In this document: positions 1-6,736 of the stretch, piece by piece
Layout of the letters: each line of letters begins with the position of its first letter
How positions within the stretch are numbered: position 1 is the stretch's first letter
Origin: JBOHHM01 sp050725495
GTDB taxonomy: Bacteria > Pseudomonadota > Gammaproteobacteria > Burkholderiales > Burkholderiaceae_C
Length of the DNA: 14,550 bases
Direction of reading: 5' to 3'
Assembly: GCA_050725495.1 (NCBI GenBank)
Contig: JBOHHM010000266.1
Location: forward strand, 1 to 14,550
Program-made: the position numbers and the translations under genes
Notes under the pieces: generated by a model
What the model saw: the letters and a program-made list of their open reading frames with translations, nothing else
Databases searched by the model: none
What the model was told of the DNA's origin: nothing

Positions 1-2092
1 GCACCATGTGGCGCAGGCTGTCGGCCCCTTGCCAATGCGCCCCCTCGCCCAGCGCCGCGCCGACGCGCAGCGCCTCCAGGCGCGACAGCCGCAGGGTGTC
101 GCCGTCGAAATGGCCGCCGCGCTCGCCCACCAGGTCCAGCAGGGCTTGCAGCCAGGGCCGCAGCGGCTCAGTGGGTAAGCGAAGGTAGTTGCCGTTTTCC
201 TGTCGCAGGAAGACATGGGTCGGCAGTTGCAGCGTGGTAACGGCGTTTTCGCCTGCAGCGGGCAGGCCGTGGCTGACCGCGCTCAGCTGCGCCAGCAGCT
301 CGGGCAGCAGCGGCAGGATGTTGTGGCGCTGACCGTTGATGTCCATGCCCAGCGACAAGTCGAACCAGGGCGAGCGGCTGTCATCGCTGCCGGCCAGGTC
401 GTCGCCTTCGGGGTCGCTGTCTTGCGGCGCCAGATGCACTTCCAGCGCGTCGGCGCGCGCAATCCAGCACGTCAGGCGGGGGTCGACATCGAGCACAAAG
501 CCGGCCTCGCGCAGCGGCGCGAAGTCCTGGTCGGCCCATTGCAGCCACGGCTGCTGCTGTGCGGCGGACGCAAAGGGCAGGTGGAACTGGCCGGCGGCGT
601 CGCCTTTCAAGCCCAGGGCGTGCAGGGCATTTTGCGCAGCCTGCTCCGCGGCCAGGTCGCGGTGCAGCAGCAGGCGCTGCGGGCTGGCCTGTGGCGCGTT
701 GGGGCGGTCGGACGCGACGATAGGCTCGCGCTCGATCAATACGGGGTTGACGGCATGCGGCGCGTAATGGCGCAGGCCGGCGTAGTCGAAGCGCAGCGTT
801 GCGCACAACAGGCCGAGCCGCGGCACGTCGTGCGCGGGCACGGGCGCGATATGCAGGTGCGCTCTCGGCGCGACGCCTTGCAGCACCTCGGGGGCCTTGA
901 GCACAGGGGGCAGAGGCAGGCCTGCCAAGCGGCGCAGCAGCGTGGTTTCGTGCAAGGCGAAGGCGGACTGCGGAATCGGCGGGGCCTTGAGCAGGAGCGA
1001 CAAATGCTCAACGGAAATGCCCGGCGCCTCCACCGGGCCGCACAGCCCGGCATCGGCATCGAGGTACAGCGGTGGCGTGTTGCCAAACCAATCCGCATCG
1101 CTGCTGGTCTCACCATCCGTGCCGACCAGCCCGGGCTTCAAGGCCCATATCGGCTCCGGCGCCGTGGGCGAGGTCACCTCGTTCCACTTCCAGGCCATGG
1201 GCCGGGCCGGCCCCAGGCTCAGGGGTCGGTCCAGCACGCGGTCCTCGGAGATCGAGAACAGGCGGCCCGTGCCCGCCGCCAGTTGCAGGGCCAGCAGGCC
1301 GGTTCGGCCTGTCAAAACGCCCTGGTAGTTGGAATACGCATAGCTGTAGGTTTGGGCCGTCAGGCTGTTGATCAGGTGCAAGATATCCATGTCTTGCGCC
1401 GGGGTGCTGTGCGGATCAACGTATTTGGGCAGCTTGACTTTGGCCCAGTTGCCGTTGCGCAAGCGGCGCGACAGGCCAAACCCCAGTTGCAGCACCTGGT
1501 GCGGACCCTGTTGGCCAGGGATCAGCATGTAGACCACCTGCTCGGCGTCGCTGGGTAGGGCCGGTCTGGCTTGGCCGTGGGCCGGCATGCCTGTGGACGA
1601 ATCGTCGCCAAACAGGTCCAGCCACTGGCTGACCTTGCTGTGAGCCTGTTGGCGCTCGCGCTCGGCCGTGGCGCGCTGCTGGGCTTCCTGCTGGGCCTGC
1701 AGTTCGGCTGGAGTCAGGGGTGGCGTGCCGGGTATGCCGTTTGCCGCCGAGCTGCTTGCTCCGGGGCTCACGACGACGCCGGATTTGTAAGCGGCCTTGA
1801 GCGTCAGTGCCACGCTGTGCTTGCAGTTGTCGCCGACGGGACAGCTGCAGTCGCCGCTGAAGAAGGCGATCCGGCCCTGCGGGTCGGCCTCGACCATCAC
1901 CGAAACGCTGTAAATCTCATGTCGGCTGCCCTGCACATCGCCTTCGATGTTCCATTCCTGGCTGCTGACGCCGAACAACTCGTAGTCCAGCACCTGCTGG
2001 TTGCGGTAGACCGACAGGCCCCGCTCAAAGGTGGCGGCGGAGACCTGGGCTGAGAGGGACTGCGGGTTCAGCAGAAATCTGGTTTTGTTCAA
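1..2092 (-). CDS. SWIM zinc-finger protein, N-terminal part of a probable SNF2-family helicase (partial)
   Basis: One uninterrupted minus-strand frame gives about 697 residues and runs off the left edge, so only the N-terminal part is seen. Residues 82-92 form a SWIM-type zinc site: Cys82, Cys84, Cys90 and His92 (C-x-C-x5-C-x-H) in a context reading CSCPVGDNCKH. Residues about 128-155 are rich in Gln, Ala and Glu and probably helical or coiled. The rest is a long region without motifs I recognise. In bacteria this layout (N-terminal SWIM, long middle, C-terminal SNF2 ATPase) belongs to SWIM/SNF2 helicases that translocate on DNA. The ATPase motifs would lie outside the window, so the helicase call is inference. 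No ATG is available between the upstream in-frame stop and the conserved part. The TTG at 2092 (start MNKTRFLLNP) is the best start, but it has no clear ribosome binding site. It lies 72 bp after lipA in the same direction and may be read through from it. Confidence 0.72.
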   Translation of the reverse strand, partial: MNKTRFLLNPQSLSAQVSAATFERGLSVYRNQQVLDYELFGVSSQEWNIEGDVQGSRHEIYSVSVMVEADPQGRIAFFSGDCSCPVGDNCKHSVALTLKAAYKSGVVVSPGASSSAANGIPGTPPLTPAELQAQQEAQQRATAERERQQAHSKVSQWLDLFGDDSSTGMPAHGQARPALPSDAEQVVYMLIPGQQGPHQVLQLGFGLSRRLRNGNWAKVKLPKYVDPHSTPAQDMDILHLINSLTAQTYSYAYSNYQGVLTGRTGLLALQLAAGTGRLFSISEDRVLDRPLSLGPARPMAWKWNEVTSPTAPEPIWALKPGLVGTDGETSSDADWFGNTPPLYLDADAGLCGPVEAPGISVEHLSLLLKAPPIPQSAFALHETTLLRRLAGLPLPPVLKAPEVLQGVAPRAHLHIAPVPAHDVPRLGLLCATLRFDYAGLRHYAPHAVNPVLIEREPIVASDRPNAPQASPQRLLLHRDLAAEQAAQNALHALGLKGDAAGQFHLPFASAAQQQPWLQWADQDFAPLREAGFVLDVDPRLTCWIARADALEVHLAPQDSDPEGDDLAGSDDSRSPWFDLSLGMDINGQRHNILPLLPELLAQLSAVSHGLPAAGENAVTTLQLPTHVFLRQENGNYLRLPTEPLRPWLQALLDLVGERGGHFDGDTLRLSRLEALRVGAALGEGAHWQGADSLRHMV

Positions 2093-2124
2093 GGTGCACG
2101 CCGGGTCCGGGTGACAAGGAGTGG

Positions 2125-2154
2125 CCCGATGGCCTCGCGCCGACGGCCCTCGGG
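2125..2154 (-). other. Intergenic hairpin between lipA and the helicase-type gene
   Basis: Two 10-base arms (2125-2134 and 2145-2154) match at 9 of 10 positions around a 10-base loop. The hairpin sits in the 72-bp gap after the lipA stop codon. No T-run follows on the minus strand, so it is not a classical intrinsic terminator. It may stabilise the lipA mRNA end or only partly stop transcription. Confidence 0.4.
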
Positions 2155-2164
2155 GCGGGAGCGG

Positions 2165-3166
2165 TTAGATGCCGGCGGAGTCCACTGACACGCCGGCGGC
2201 GTGGGCCTGCTGATCGGCGTGGTAGCTCGAGCGCACCATCGCGCCCACGGCCGCATGGGTGAAGCCCATCTCGTAGGCCTTGGCTTCAAACATCTTGAAG
2301 GTGTCGGGATGCACATAGCGGCGCACCGGCAGGTGGCTCATGCTGGGCGCGAGGTACTGGCCGATGGTCAGCATGTCGATGTGGTGCTCACGCATGTCGC
2401 GCATGACCTGCAGGATTTCCTCGTCGGTCTCGCCCAGGCCGACCATGAGGCCGCTCTTGGTCGGCACGTTCGGGTGCAGGGCCTTGAATTTCTTGAGCAG
2501 GTTCAGGCTGAAGGCGTAGTCGCTGCCCGGGCGCGCTTCCTTGTACAGGCGCGGCGCGGTTTCCAGGTTGTGGTTCATCACATCGGGCGGCGCGGCCTTC
2601 AGGATTTCGAGCGCGCGGTCGTCGCGGCCGCGGAAGTCGGGCACCAGGATTTCGATCTGCGTGGCGGGCGACAGCTCACGGATTTTCTGGATGCATTCGA
2701 CGAAGTGGCCGCTGCCGCCATCGCGCAGGTCGTCGCGGTCGACGCTGGTGATCACCACGTACTTGAGCTTGAGCTTGGCGATGGTCCTGGCCAGGTTGAG
2801 CGGCTCGTCCTTGTCCAGCGGGTCGGGCCGGCCATGGCCCACGTCGCAGAACGGGCAGCGCCGGGTGCACTTGTCGCCCATGATCATGAAGGTGGCCGTG
2901 CCCTTGCCGAAGCATTCGCCGATGTTGGGACAGGAGGCTTCCTCGCAGACCGTGTGCAGGTTGCTCTCGCGCAGGATCTGCTTGATTTCGTAGAAGCGCG
3001 TGGTCGGCGAGCCGGCCTTGACCCGGATCCACTCGGGCTTCTTCAGCAGCTCGCCCTGCTCGACCTTGACCGGGATGCGCGAGAGCTTGGCGGCGGCTTT
3101 TTGTTTGGCCGAGGCCTTGTAGGTCTCGACAGACTGGGCTTCGCGGACAACGTCGGTGGTGCTCAT
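2165..3166 (-). CDS. lipA: Lipoyl synthase (radical SAM)
   Basis: This 333-residue protein inserts two sulfur atoms into the octanoyl chain carried on lipoyl domains of 2-oxoacid dehydrogenases and the glycine cleavage H protein. Cys74, Cys79 and Cys85 (C-x4-C-x5-C) bind the sacrificial auxiliary 4Fe-4S cluster. Cys100, Cys104 and Cys107 (CTRRCPFC) bind the radical-SAM cluster. The RSSY motif at 312-315 supplies the conserved serine ligand near the C-terminus. Length and motif order are normal for the family. The ATG at 3166 (MSTTDVV) is chosen because it follows the lipB stop by 16 nt. A longer version from 3235 would overlap lipB and adds low-complexity residues. Its ribosome binding site is weak, so translation may be coupled to lipB. 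It is the last lipoate gene of the cluster dat, DUF493, lipB, lipA. Confidence 0.97.
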   Translation of the reverse strand: MSTTDVVREAQSVETYKASAKQKAAAKLSRIPVKVEQGELLKKPEWIRVKAGSPTTRFYEIKQILRESNLHTVCEEASCPNIGECFGKGTATFMIMGDKCTRRCPFCDVGHGRPDPLDKDEPLNLARTIAKLKLKYVVITSVDRDDLRDGGSGHFVECIQKIRELSPATQIEILVPDFRGRDDRALEILKAAPPDVMNHNLETAPRLYKEARPGSDYAFSLNLLKKFKALHPNVPTKSGLMVGLGETDEEILQVMRDMREHHIDMLTIGQYLAPSMSHLPVRRYVHPDTFKMFEAKAYEMGFTHAAVGAMVRSSYHADQQAHAAGVSVDSAGI

Positions 3167-3182
3167 GAGGGTTCCGGTGGGG

Positions 3183-3857
3183 TCAGGGGCTGAGCCTGGC
3201 GCTGAGCTGGCGGCCCAGCACGGCGGCGGCTTCATCCCAGGTGGCTGAGACCCCGATTGTAGAAAGGTCCACGGTTTTCAGTCCCGCATAGCCACAAGGG
3301 TTGATTCGGGAAAAGGGTTCCAGGTCCATCGCCACATTGAACGCGACGCCGTGGTAGGTGCAGTGGCGGCTGACTTTGATGCCCAGCGCGGCGATCTTGC
3401 CCAGGCCCTTGAACGGGTCGCCGGGCTCGGCCGGACCGGTCAGCGCCGCATGGGCAAACGGGTCGTCGAGCCGCACATAGATGCCCGGCGCGCCGGCCAC
3501 GCGGTGCCCGGTCACGCCAAAGTGCGAGAGCGTGCGGATCACGGCCTCCTCGATGCGGTAGACATATTCCTTGACGTAGTAGCCGGCGCGTTGGAGGTCG
3601 ATCAGCGGATAGGCCACCACCTGGCCCGGCCCGTGGTAGGTCACCTGGCCGCCGCGGTTGGTGGCCACCACCGGAATCTCGCCCGGGTTCAGGATATGGT
3701 CCTGTTTGCCCGCCAGGCCTTGTGTGTAAACCGCAGGATGCTCGCAAATCCATAGCGCATCGGGCGTGGCCGCGGTCCGCTCGGCGGTGAAGGCCTGCAT
3801 CGCCTGGTAGGTGCTCAGGTAGTCGACCCGGCCGAGATGGCGCAGCACAGGGCTCAC
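3183..3857 (-). CDS. lipB: Octanoyl-[acyl carrier protein]:protein octanoyltransferase
   Basis: This 224-residue enzyme transfers octanoate from octanoyl-ACP to the lipoyl-domain lysine, the step before LipA. The signature RGGQVTYHGPGQ is at 68-79. The catalytic lysine is Lys154 in GKIAALG, and the acyl-accepting cysteine is Cys188 in NPCG. Residues about 130-150 form a slightly long, Gly/Pro-rich loop before the lysine motif. The start is taken as the GTG at 3857 (MSPVLRHLGR), 4 nt after the DUF493 stop. A longer reading from 4052 overlaps DUF493 and has a Ser/Pro-rich composition typical of a shadow frame. The tight spacing on both sides places it in one operon with DUF493 and lipA. The family call is secure; only the start codon carries some doubt. 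Confidence 0.96.
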   Translation of the reverse strand: MSPVLRHLGRVDYLSTYQAMQAFTAERTAATPDALWICEHPAVYTQGLAGKQDHILNPGEIPVVATNRGGQVTYHGPGQVVAYPLIDLQRAGYYVKEYVYRIEEAVIRTLSHFGVTGHRVAGAPGIYVRLDDPFAHAALTGPAEPGDPFKGLGKIAALGIKVSRHCTYHGVAFNVAMDLEPFSRINPCGYAGLKTVDLSTIGVSATWDEAAAVLGRQLSARLSP

Positions 3858-3861
3858 GGGC

Positions 3862-4146
3862 TTACAGAACGACTTTGACCATCGGATGCGTCGACAGCGT
3901 GCGGTACAGCTCGTCGAGCTGCTCGCGGCTGGTGGCCGTGATGGTGATGGTGATGCCCAGGTAGTTGCCTGCCTTGCTGTCGCGCAGCTCGACGGTGGAG
4001 GCGTCGAAGCCGGGGTCGAACTTCCGGGCGATGGCGCTGACGGCCTGCACAAAGCCGTCGGCCTTGACGCCCATGATCTTGATGGGGAACTTCGAGGGGT
4101 AGTCGATCAGCGAGTCTTTGCGGGCGGCTATGGGGGCGGTGGTCAT
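3862..4146 (-). CDS. DUF493 (YbeD-family) small protein
   Basis: This 94-residue soluble protein fits the DUF493/YbeD family: a small alpha/beta fold resembling regulatory ACT-like domains, with the typical stretches YPSKFPIKIMG near residues 16-26 and a C-terminal THPMVKVVL. E. coli ybeD sits directly before lipB, and the same adjacency holds here. The biochemical role is not established, and a regulatory role is only suggested by the fold. Its ATG overlaps the stop of the upstream aminotransferase gene in an ATGA arrangement (4143-4146), which usually means coupled translation. lipB starts 4 nt after its stop. Confidence 0.9.
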   Translation of the reverse strand: MTTAPIAARKDSLIDYPSKFPIKIMGVKADGFVQAVSAIARKFDPGFDASTVELRDSKAGNYLGITITITATSREQLDELYRTLSTHPMVKVVL

Positions 4147-5048
4147 GGGGTGGGCTCCAGCTTGGCGCGCGCCTTGGCTCGTTGATAGCCGGCGTGCAAC
4201 TTCTCATAGATAGGGCCGGGTCGGCCGCTTCCAATGGCCTGGCCGTCCAGCGTGGTGACGGCCAGCACTTCCTTGGTCGCGGACGACAGCAGCAGTTCGT
4301 CGGCGCCGAACACCTCGTCGCGCCGGATGCGGCGCAACTCGAAGCCCAGCCCCAACTCGCGGCAAAGTTCTTCGATCAGTCCATAGCGTATGCCTTCGAG
4401 CACCAGGTGGTCCTTGGGCGCGCCCAGGACCTGGCCGTTCTTGACGACCCAGACATTGCTGGCGGCGGCTTCGCTCAGCATCCCGTCGCGAAACATCACG
4501 GTTTCCACGGCGCCGGCGTCGGCGCTGATCTGGCGCGCCAGCACGCCACCCAGCAGGCTGGTGCTTTTGATATGGGCCTTTTGCCAGCGGAAGTCGTCGG
4601 CCGTCACGCAGGCCACGCCGCGGGCGCGCTGCTCCGCGGTGGGCGGTTTCATCACGTTGCTCATGACAAACACGGTGGGGGCGATGTCTTTGGGCATCAC
4701 ATGATCGCGCAGGGCCACGCCGCGGGTTACCTGGATGTACACCAGTTGGTCGGTCTCTTCAACGCCGGCCCCTGCAAACTGGGCGTATTCAGCTATCAAT
4801 TTGATAGCTATTTCACGCCATTGCGCGTGCGTCATCGGGTTGGCCATGCGCAGCTCGGCGAGCGAGCGATCCAGCCGCGCCATGTGCTGGACGAAGCGGA
4901 ACAGGCAGCCGCCGTAGGCCGGCACCACCTCGTAGACGCCGTCGCCAAAGATGAAGCCGCGGTCCATCACGCTGATCTTCGCGTCCTGCAGGGCGGTGAA
5001 CTCGCCATTGAGGTAGCAGGGCAGGCGGGGCAATCCAGAGGGGCTCAT
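4143..5048 (-). CDS. dat: Class IV PLP aminotransferase, probably D-amino acid aminotransferase
   Basis: This 301-residue protein is a fold-type IV pyridoxal-phosphate aminotransferase. Lys161 in AHIKSTSLLG is the expected Schiff-base lysine. Glu193 in LSEAAASN matches the conserved glutamate near the cofactor ring. The N-terminal VMDRGFIFGDGVYEV motif (28-42) is typical of the D-alanine transaminase branch. Branched-chain aminotransferase and aminodeoxychorismate lyase share the fold, so substrate is inferred. D-alanine/2-oxoglutarate exchange to give D-glutamate for the cell wall fits best. The ATG at 5048 (MSPSGLPRLP) is preferred over an upstream ATG at 5180, whose extra residues are not family-like. 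It is the first gene of the lipoate cluster and diverges from the atp operon. A palindromic repeat at 4791-4809 lies in frame within residues about 80-87. Confidence 0.88.
   Translation of the reverse strand: MSPSGLPRLPCYLNGEFTALQDAKISVMDRGFIFGDGVYEVVPAYGGCLFRFVQHMARLDRSLAELRMANPMTHAQWREIAIKLIAEYAQFAGAGVEETDQLVYIQVTRGVALRDHVMPKDIAPTVFVMSNVMKPPTAEQRARGVACVTADDFRWQKAHIKSTSLLGGVLARQISADAGAVETVMFRDGMLSEAAASNVWVVKNGQVLGAPKDHLVLEGIRYGLIEELCRELGLGFELRRIRRDEVFGADELLLSSATKEVLAVTTLDGQAIGSGRPGPIYEKLHAGYQRAKARAKLEPTP
4791..4809. repeat. Perfect 19-bp palindromic repeat inside the aminotransferase gene
   Basis: The plus strand reads AGCTATCAATTTGATAGCT, with perfect 9-base arms around one base. It is AT-rich within a GC-rich gene and is read in frame as IAIKLIAE, using the rare codon ATA twice. 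A second site with the same plan, GCTAT-N7-ATAGC, is at 12850-12866. From memory, short palindromes of this GCTAT...ATAGC type are scattered in Comamonadaceae genomes. The match to that family is inference. Confidence 0.65.
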
Positions 5049-5055
5049 GGGGCCG

Positions 5056-5061
5056 ATTGTC
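5056..5061 (-). promoter_or_regulatory. Possible -10 element for the dat-DUF493-lipB-lipA operon
   Basis: On the minus strand GACAAT lies 7 nt before the ATG at 5048. That would place transcription start at or next to the start codon, giving a leaderless mRNA. The arrangement copies that of the cyclic-nucleotide-binding gene at 13936. No good -35 hexamer is visible at the right distance, and there is no Shine-Dalgarno sequence before this ATG. Confidence 0.3.
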
Positions 5062-5209
5062 GCGCGGATGCCGCTCGCGGCGTCGCCGTTACTGACAGCG
5101 CCTGCGCCGGGAATTCGCCCCATTGCGACCTTGGGGGCAAAGCATTTGTGATCGGATGTCATTTCGCATTGACCTGCCAAGTCATGGCGGGAGGCCGCGG
5201 GTTTCTACG

Positions 5210-5215
5210 TATAAT
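5210..5215 (+). promoter_or_regulatory. Likely -10 element of the atp operon promoter
   Basis: A perfect TATAAT occurs 47 nt before the atpI start, in the divergent 214-bp region between dat and atpI. Expected transcription start is near 5222, leaving a leader of about 40 nt. No convincing -35 hexamer is seen 16-18 bp upstream. The TTGACC at 5169-5174 is too far away (35 bp). An activator may be needed, or the true -35 is weak. Confidence 0.55.
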
Positions 5216-5226
5216 TAGAGGCTTTG

Positions 5227-5261
5227 TGAAATTTTCAGGCCGTAACCTGGGTGTAATTTCA
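5227..5261 (+). promoter_or_regulatory. Leader stem-loop just before atpI
   Basis: Outer arms TGAAATT (5227-5233) and AATTTCA (5255-5261) pair perfectly. Inside them CAGG (5236-5239) pairs with CCTG (5246-5249) around a 6-base loop. The structure ends one base before the atpI ATG and encloses the only GGGTG-like ribosome binding candidate (5249-5253). It could therefore limit atpI translation. Function is inferred. Confidence 0.45.
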
Positions 5262-5262
5262 A

Positions 5263-5781
5263 ATGGTGATGATTACCCCGGATCCTGAAGGCGGCCCGGT
5301 CAAGCGCCGCGAGTTAGGTGAAGAAGATAAGGATCTCGAGCCCGATTTCAAGCCGTTGACAGCCGAAGAGGCGCGTCAGTGGCGGCAAAGGAATTCGCCG
5401 CTCTCGCTTTGGCGGGTGGTGGTGGCTCAGGCCGGGGCTGGGTTGCTGGTGGCGCTGGCCGCCTGGGCCCTGACAGGGCGGGCCACTGTGGGCTGGTCGG
5501 CCGGCTACGGAGCCCTGGCGGTGGTGATCCCCGCAGCGCTGTTCGCGCGGGGCTTGTCCCGGCGCTCGGCCGCTGCGAGGCCGGGTGCCGCGGTGCTCGG
5601 GTTCTTTGTGTGGGAAATGGTCAAGATTGGCTTGACGGTGGCGATGCTGTTCGCAGCGCCAAGGCTGATTTCGCCGCTGAGCTGGCTGGCCCTGCTGGCC
5701 GGCTTGGTGGTCACGATGAAGGTGTACTGGCTGGCGATGCTGTTTCGCCCCAAGGCGCCGAAGTCGGGCCAACAGATTTGA
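5263..5781 (+). CDS. atpI: ATP synthase subunit I (AtpI/UncI-type assembly protein)
   Basis: This 172-residue inner-membrane protein is the first gene of the ATP synthase operon. A charged, soluble N-terminus (residues 1-48) is followed by four predicted membrane helices at about 51-71, 78-99, 108-131 and 140-162. The third helix carries the polar EMVKIGLTVAML stretch typical of AtpI proteins. AtpI is known in other bacteria to help assemble the c-ring and is not part of the finished enzyme. The start is the ATG at 5263; a second ATG at 5269 would give the same protein two residues shorter. The ribosome binding site is poor and lies in a leader hairpin, which would fit low expression. atpB follows 22 nt after its stop. 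Confidence 0.88.
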   Translation: MVMITPDPEGGPVKRRELGEEDKDLEPDFKPLTAEEARQWRQRNSPLSLWRVVVAQAGAGLLVALAAWALTGRATVGWSAGYGALAVVIPAALFARGLSRRSAAARPGAAVLGFFVWEMVKIGLTVAMLFAAPRLISPLSWLALLAGLVVTMKVYWLAMLFRPKAPKSGQQI

Positions 5782-5803
5782 AGAATTGAAGAATTGGTGA
5801 TTT

Positions 5804-6691
5804 ATGTCTGCTGAAAACGCTGGAACCGAAGGCCCGAAGGCCGGTGAATACATCGTTCACCATCTGCAACATCTGCAAAAAGACTTCTCTTTTCAGAGTG
5901 TCAAGCAAAACGGCATTGTGGACTTCAGTCTGTTCAACCTGGATTCCGTGATTTATTCGGTCATCCTCGGTGTGATCGGCTGCTTCCTGCTGTGGCGTGC
6001 GGCCAGCAAGGCCACCTCCGGCGTGCCCGGGCGTTTCCAGGCTGCGGTCGAGCTGCTGTCGGAGTTCGTGGAAAACCAGGCCAAGGGCGTGGTGCACAGC
6101 GCCGCCAGCCGCAAGCTGATCTCGCCGCTGGCGCTCACCGTGTTCATCTGGATTTTCCTGATGAACGCGATGGACATGCTGCCCGTCGATGCGCTGCCGC
6201 GGATCTGGGGCTGGATCTACGGCGCCGCCGGCCATGATCCGCATCACGCTTATCTGCGCGTCGTGCCCACGGCCGACCTCTCCACCACGCTCGGCCTGTC
6301 CATCAGCGTGCTGCTGCTGTGCCTGTTCTACAACGTCAAGATCAAGGGCCTGGGCGGCTGGGTTCACGAGCTTTTCTCGGCGCCCTTCGGTGCGCACCCC
6401 GTACTGTGGCCCTTCAACTTCCTGATGCAAATGCTCGAGTTCACCGCCAAGACCATGTCGCACGGCATGCGACTGTTCGGCAACATGTTTGCCGGTGAGT
6501 TGGTATTCATGCTGATCGCGCTGATGGGTGGTGCGGTCACGCTCTCGGCTACGGGCATCGGCTTGGCCATCGGTCACGTCGTTGCCGGTACGGCGTGGAC
6601 TCTGTTCCACATTTTGGTGATCACGCTGCAGGCCTTCATCTTCATGATGCTGACGCTGATCTATGTGGGCCAGGCTCACGAATCACACTAA
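5804..6691 (+). CDS. atpB: ATP synthase Fo subunit a
   Basis: This 295-residue membrane protein forms the two proton half-channels beside the c-ring. The essential arginine is Arg223 within SHGMRLFGNMFAGELV (219-234), the family signature. The long hydrophilic N-terminus (1-44) and an extended loop at about 126-156 (with LPRIWGWIYGAAGHDPHH) are typical of proteobacterial subunit a. Hydrophobic segments follow at about 48-65, 108-126, 160-177, 201-215 and 230-290. The C-terminus ends QAHESH. The ATG at 5804 has only a weak ribosome binding site. The 22-nt gap before it contains a short tandem repeat of GAAGAATT that begins at the atpI stop codon. atpE follows after a 45-nt pyrimidine-rich gap. 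Confidence 0.98.
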   Translation: MSAENAGTEGPKAGEYIVHHLQHLQKDFSFQSVKQNGIVDFSLFNLDSVIYSVILGVIGCFLLWRAASKATSGVPGRFQAAVELLSEFVENQAKGVVHSAASRKLISPLALTVFIWIFLMNAMDMLPVDALPRIWGWIYGAAGHDPHHAYLRVVPTADLSTTLGLSISVLLLCLFYNVKIKGLGGWVHELFSAPFGAHPVLWPFNFLMQMLEFTAKTMSHGMRLFGNMFAGELVFMLIALMGGAVTLSATGIGLAIGHVVAGTAWTLFHILVITLQAFIFMMLTLIYVGQAHESH

Positions 6692-6736
6692 GTAACTTTT
6701 CTTTTTTCTTTTCCTCGTACTTTTTAAGGAGCAATC
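6692..6736 (+). promoter_or_regulatory. Pyrimidine-rich translation initiation region of atpE
   Basis: The 45-nt gap between atpB and atpE holds a long T/C run (about 6697-6715, then more T to 6725), followed by AAGGAG (6726-6731) five nt before the ATG. A pyrimidine-rich stretch ahead of a strong Shine-Dalgarno site resembles a ribosomal protein S1 binding site. In E. coli a translational enhancer upstream of atpE raises output of subunit c, which is needed in many copies per enzyme. A similar role here is inferred. Confidence 0.6.

Noticed and set aside
215..1558. Long plus-strand open frame of 447 codons opposite the SWIM-domain gene
   Set aside because: Its composition (Arg, Gln, Gly, Ala and Val rich, no motif) is that of a shadow frame in GC-rich DNA. 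The opposite strand gives a protein with a zinc-binding motif and runs uninterrupted through the whole region.
2201..3193. 330-codon plus-strand frame opposite lipA
   Set aside because: lipA on the minus strand has all cluster cysteines and family length. The plus frame is a complement shadow.
5169..5174. TTGACC as the -35 partner of the TATAAT at 5210
   Set aside because: The spacing is 35 bp, twice the working distance.
5711..6679. 322-codon minus-strand frame opposite atpI-atpB
   Set aside because: Covers atpB, whose plus-strand protein has the essential arginine motif. The minus frame has a low-complexity, Gln/His/Arg-rich sequence.
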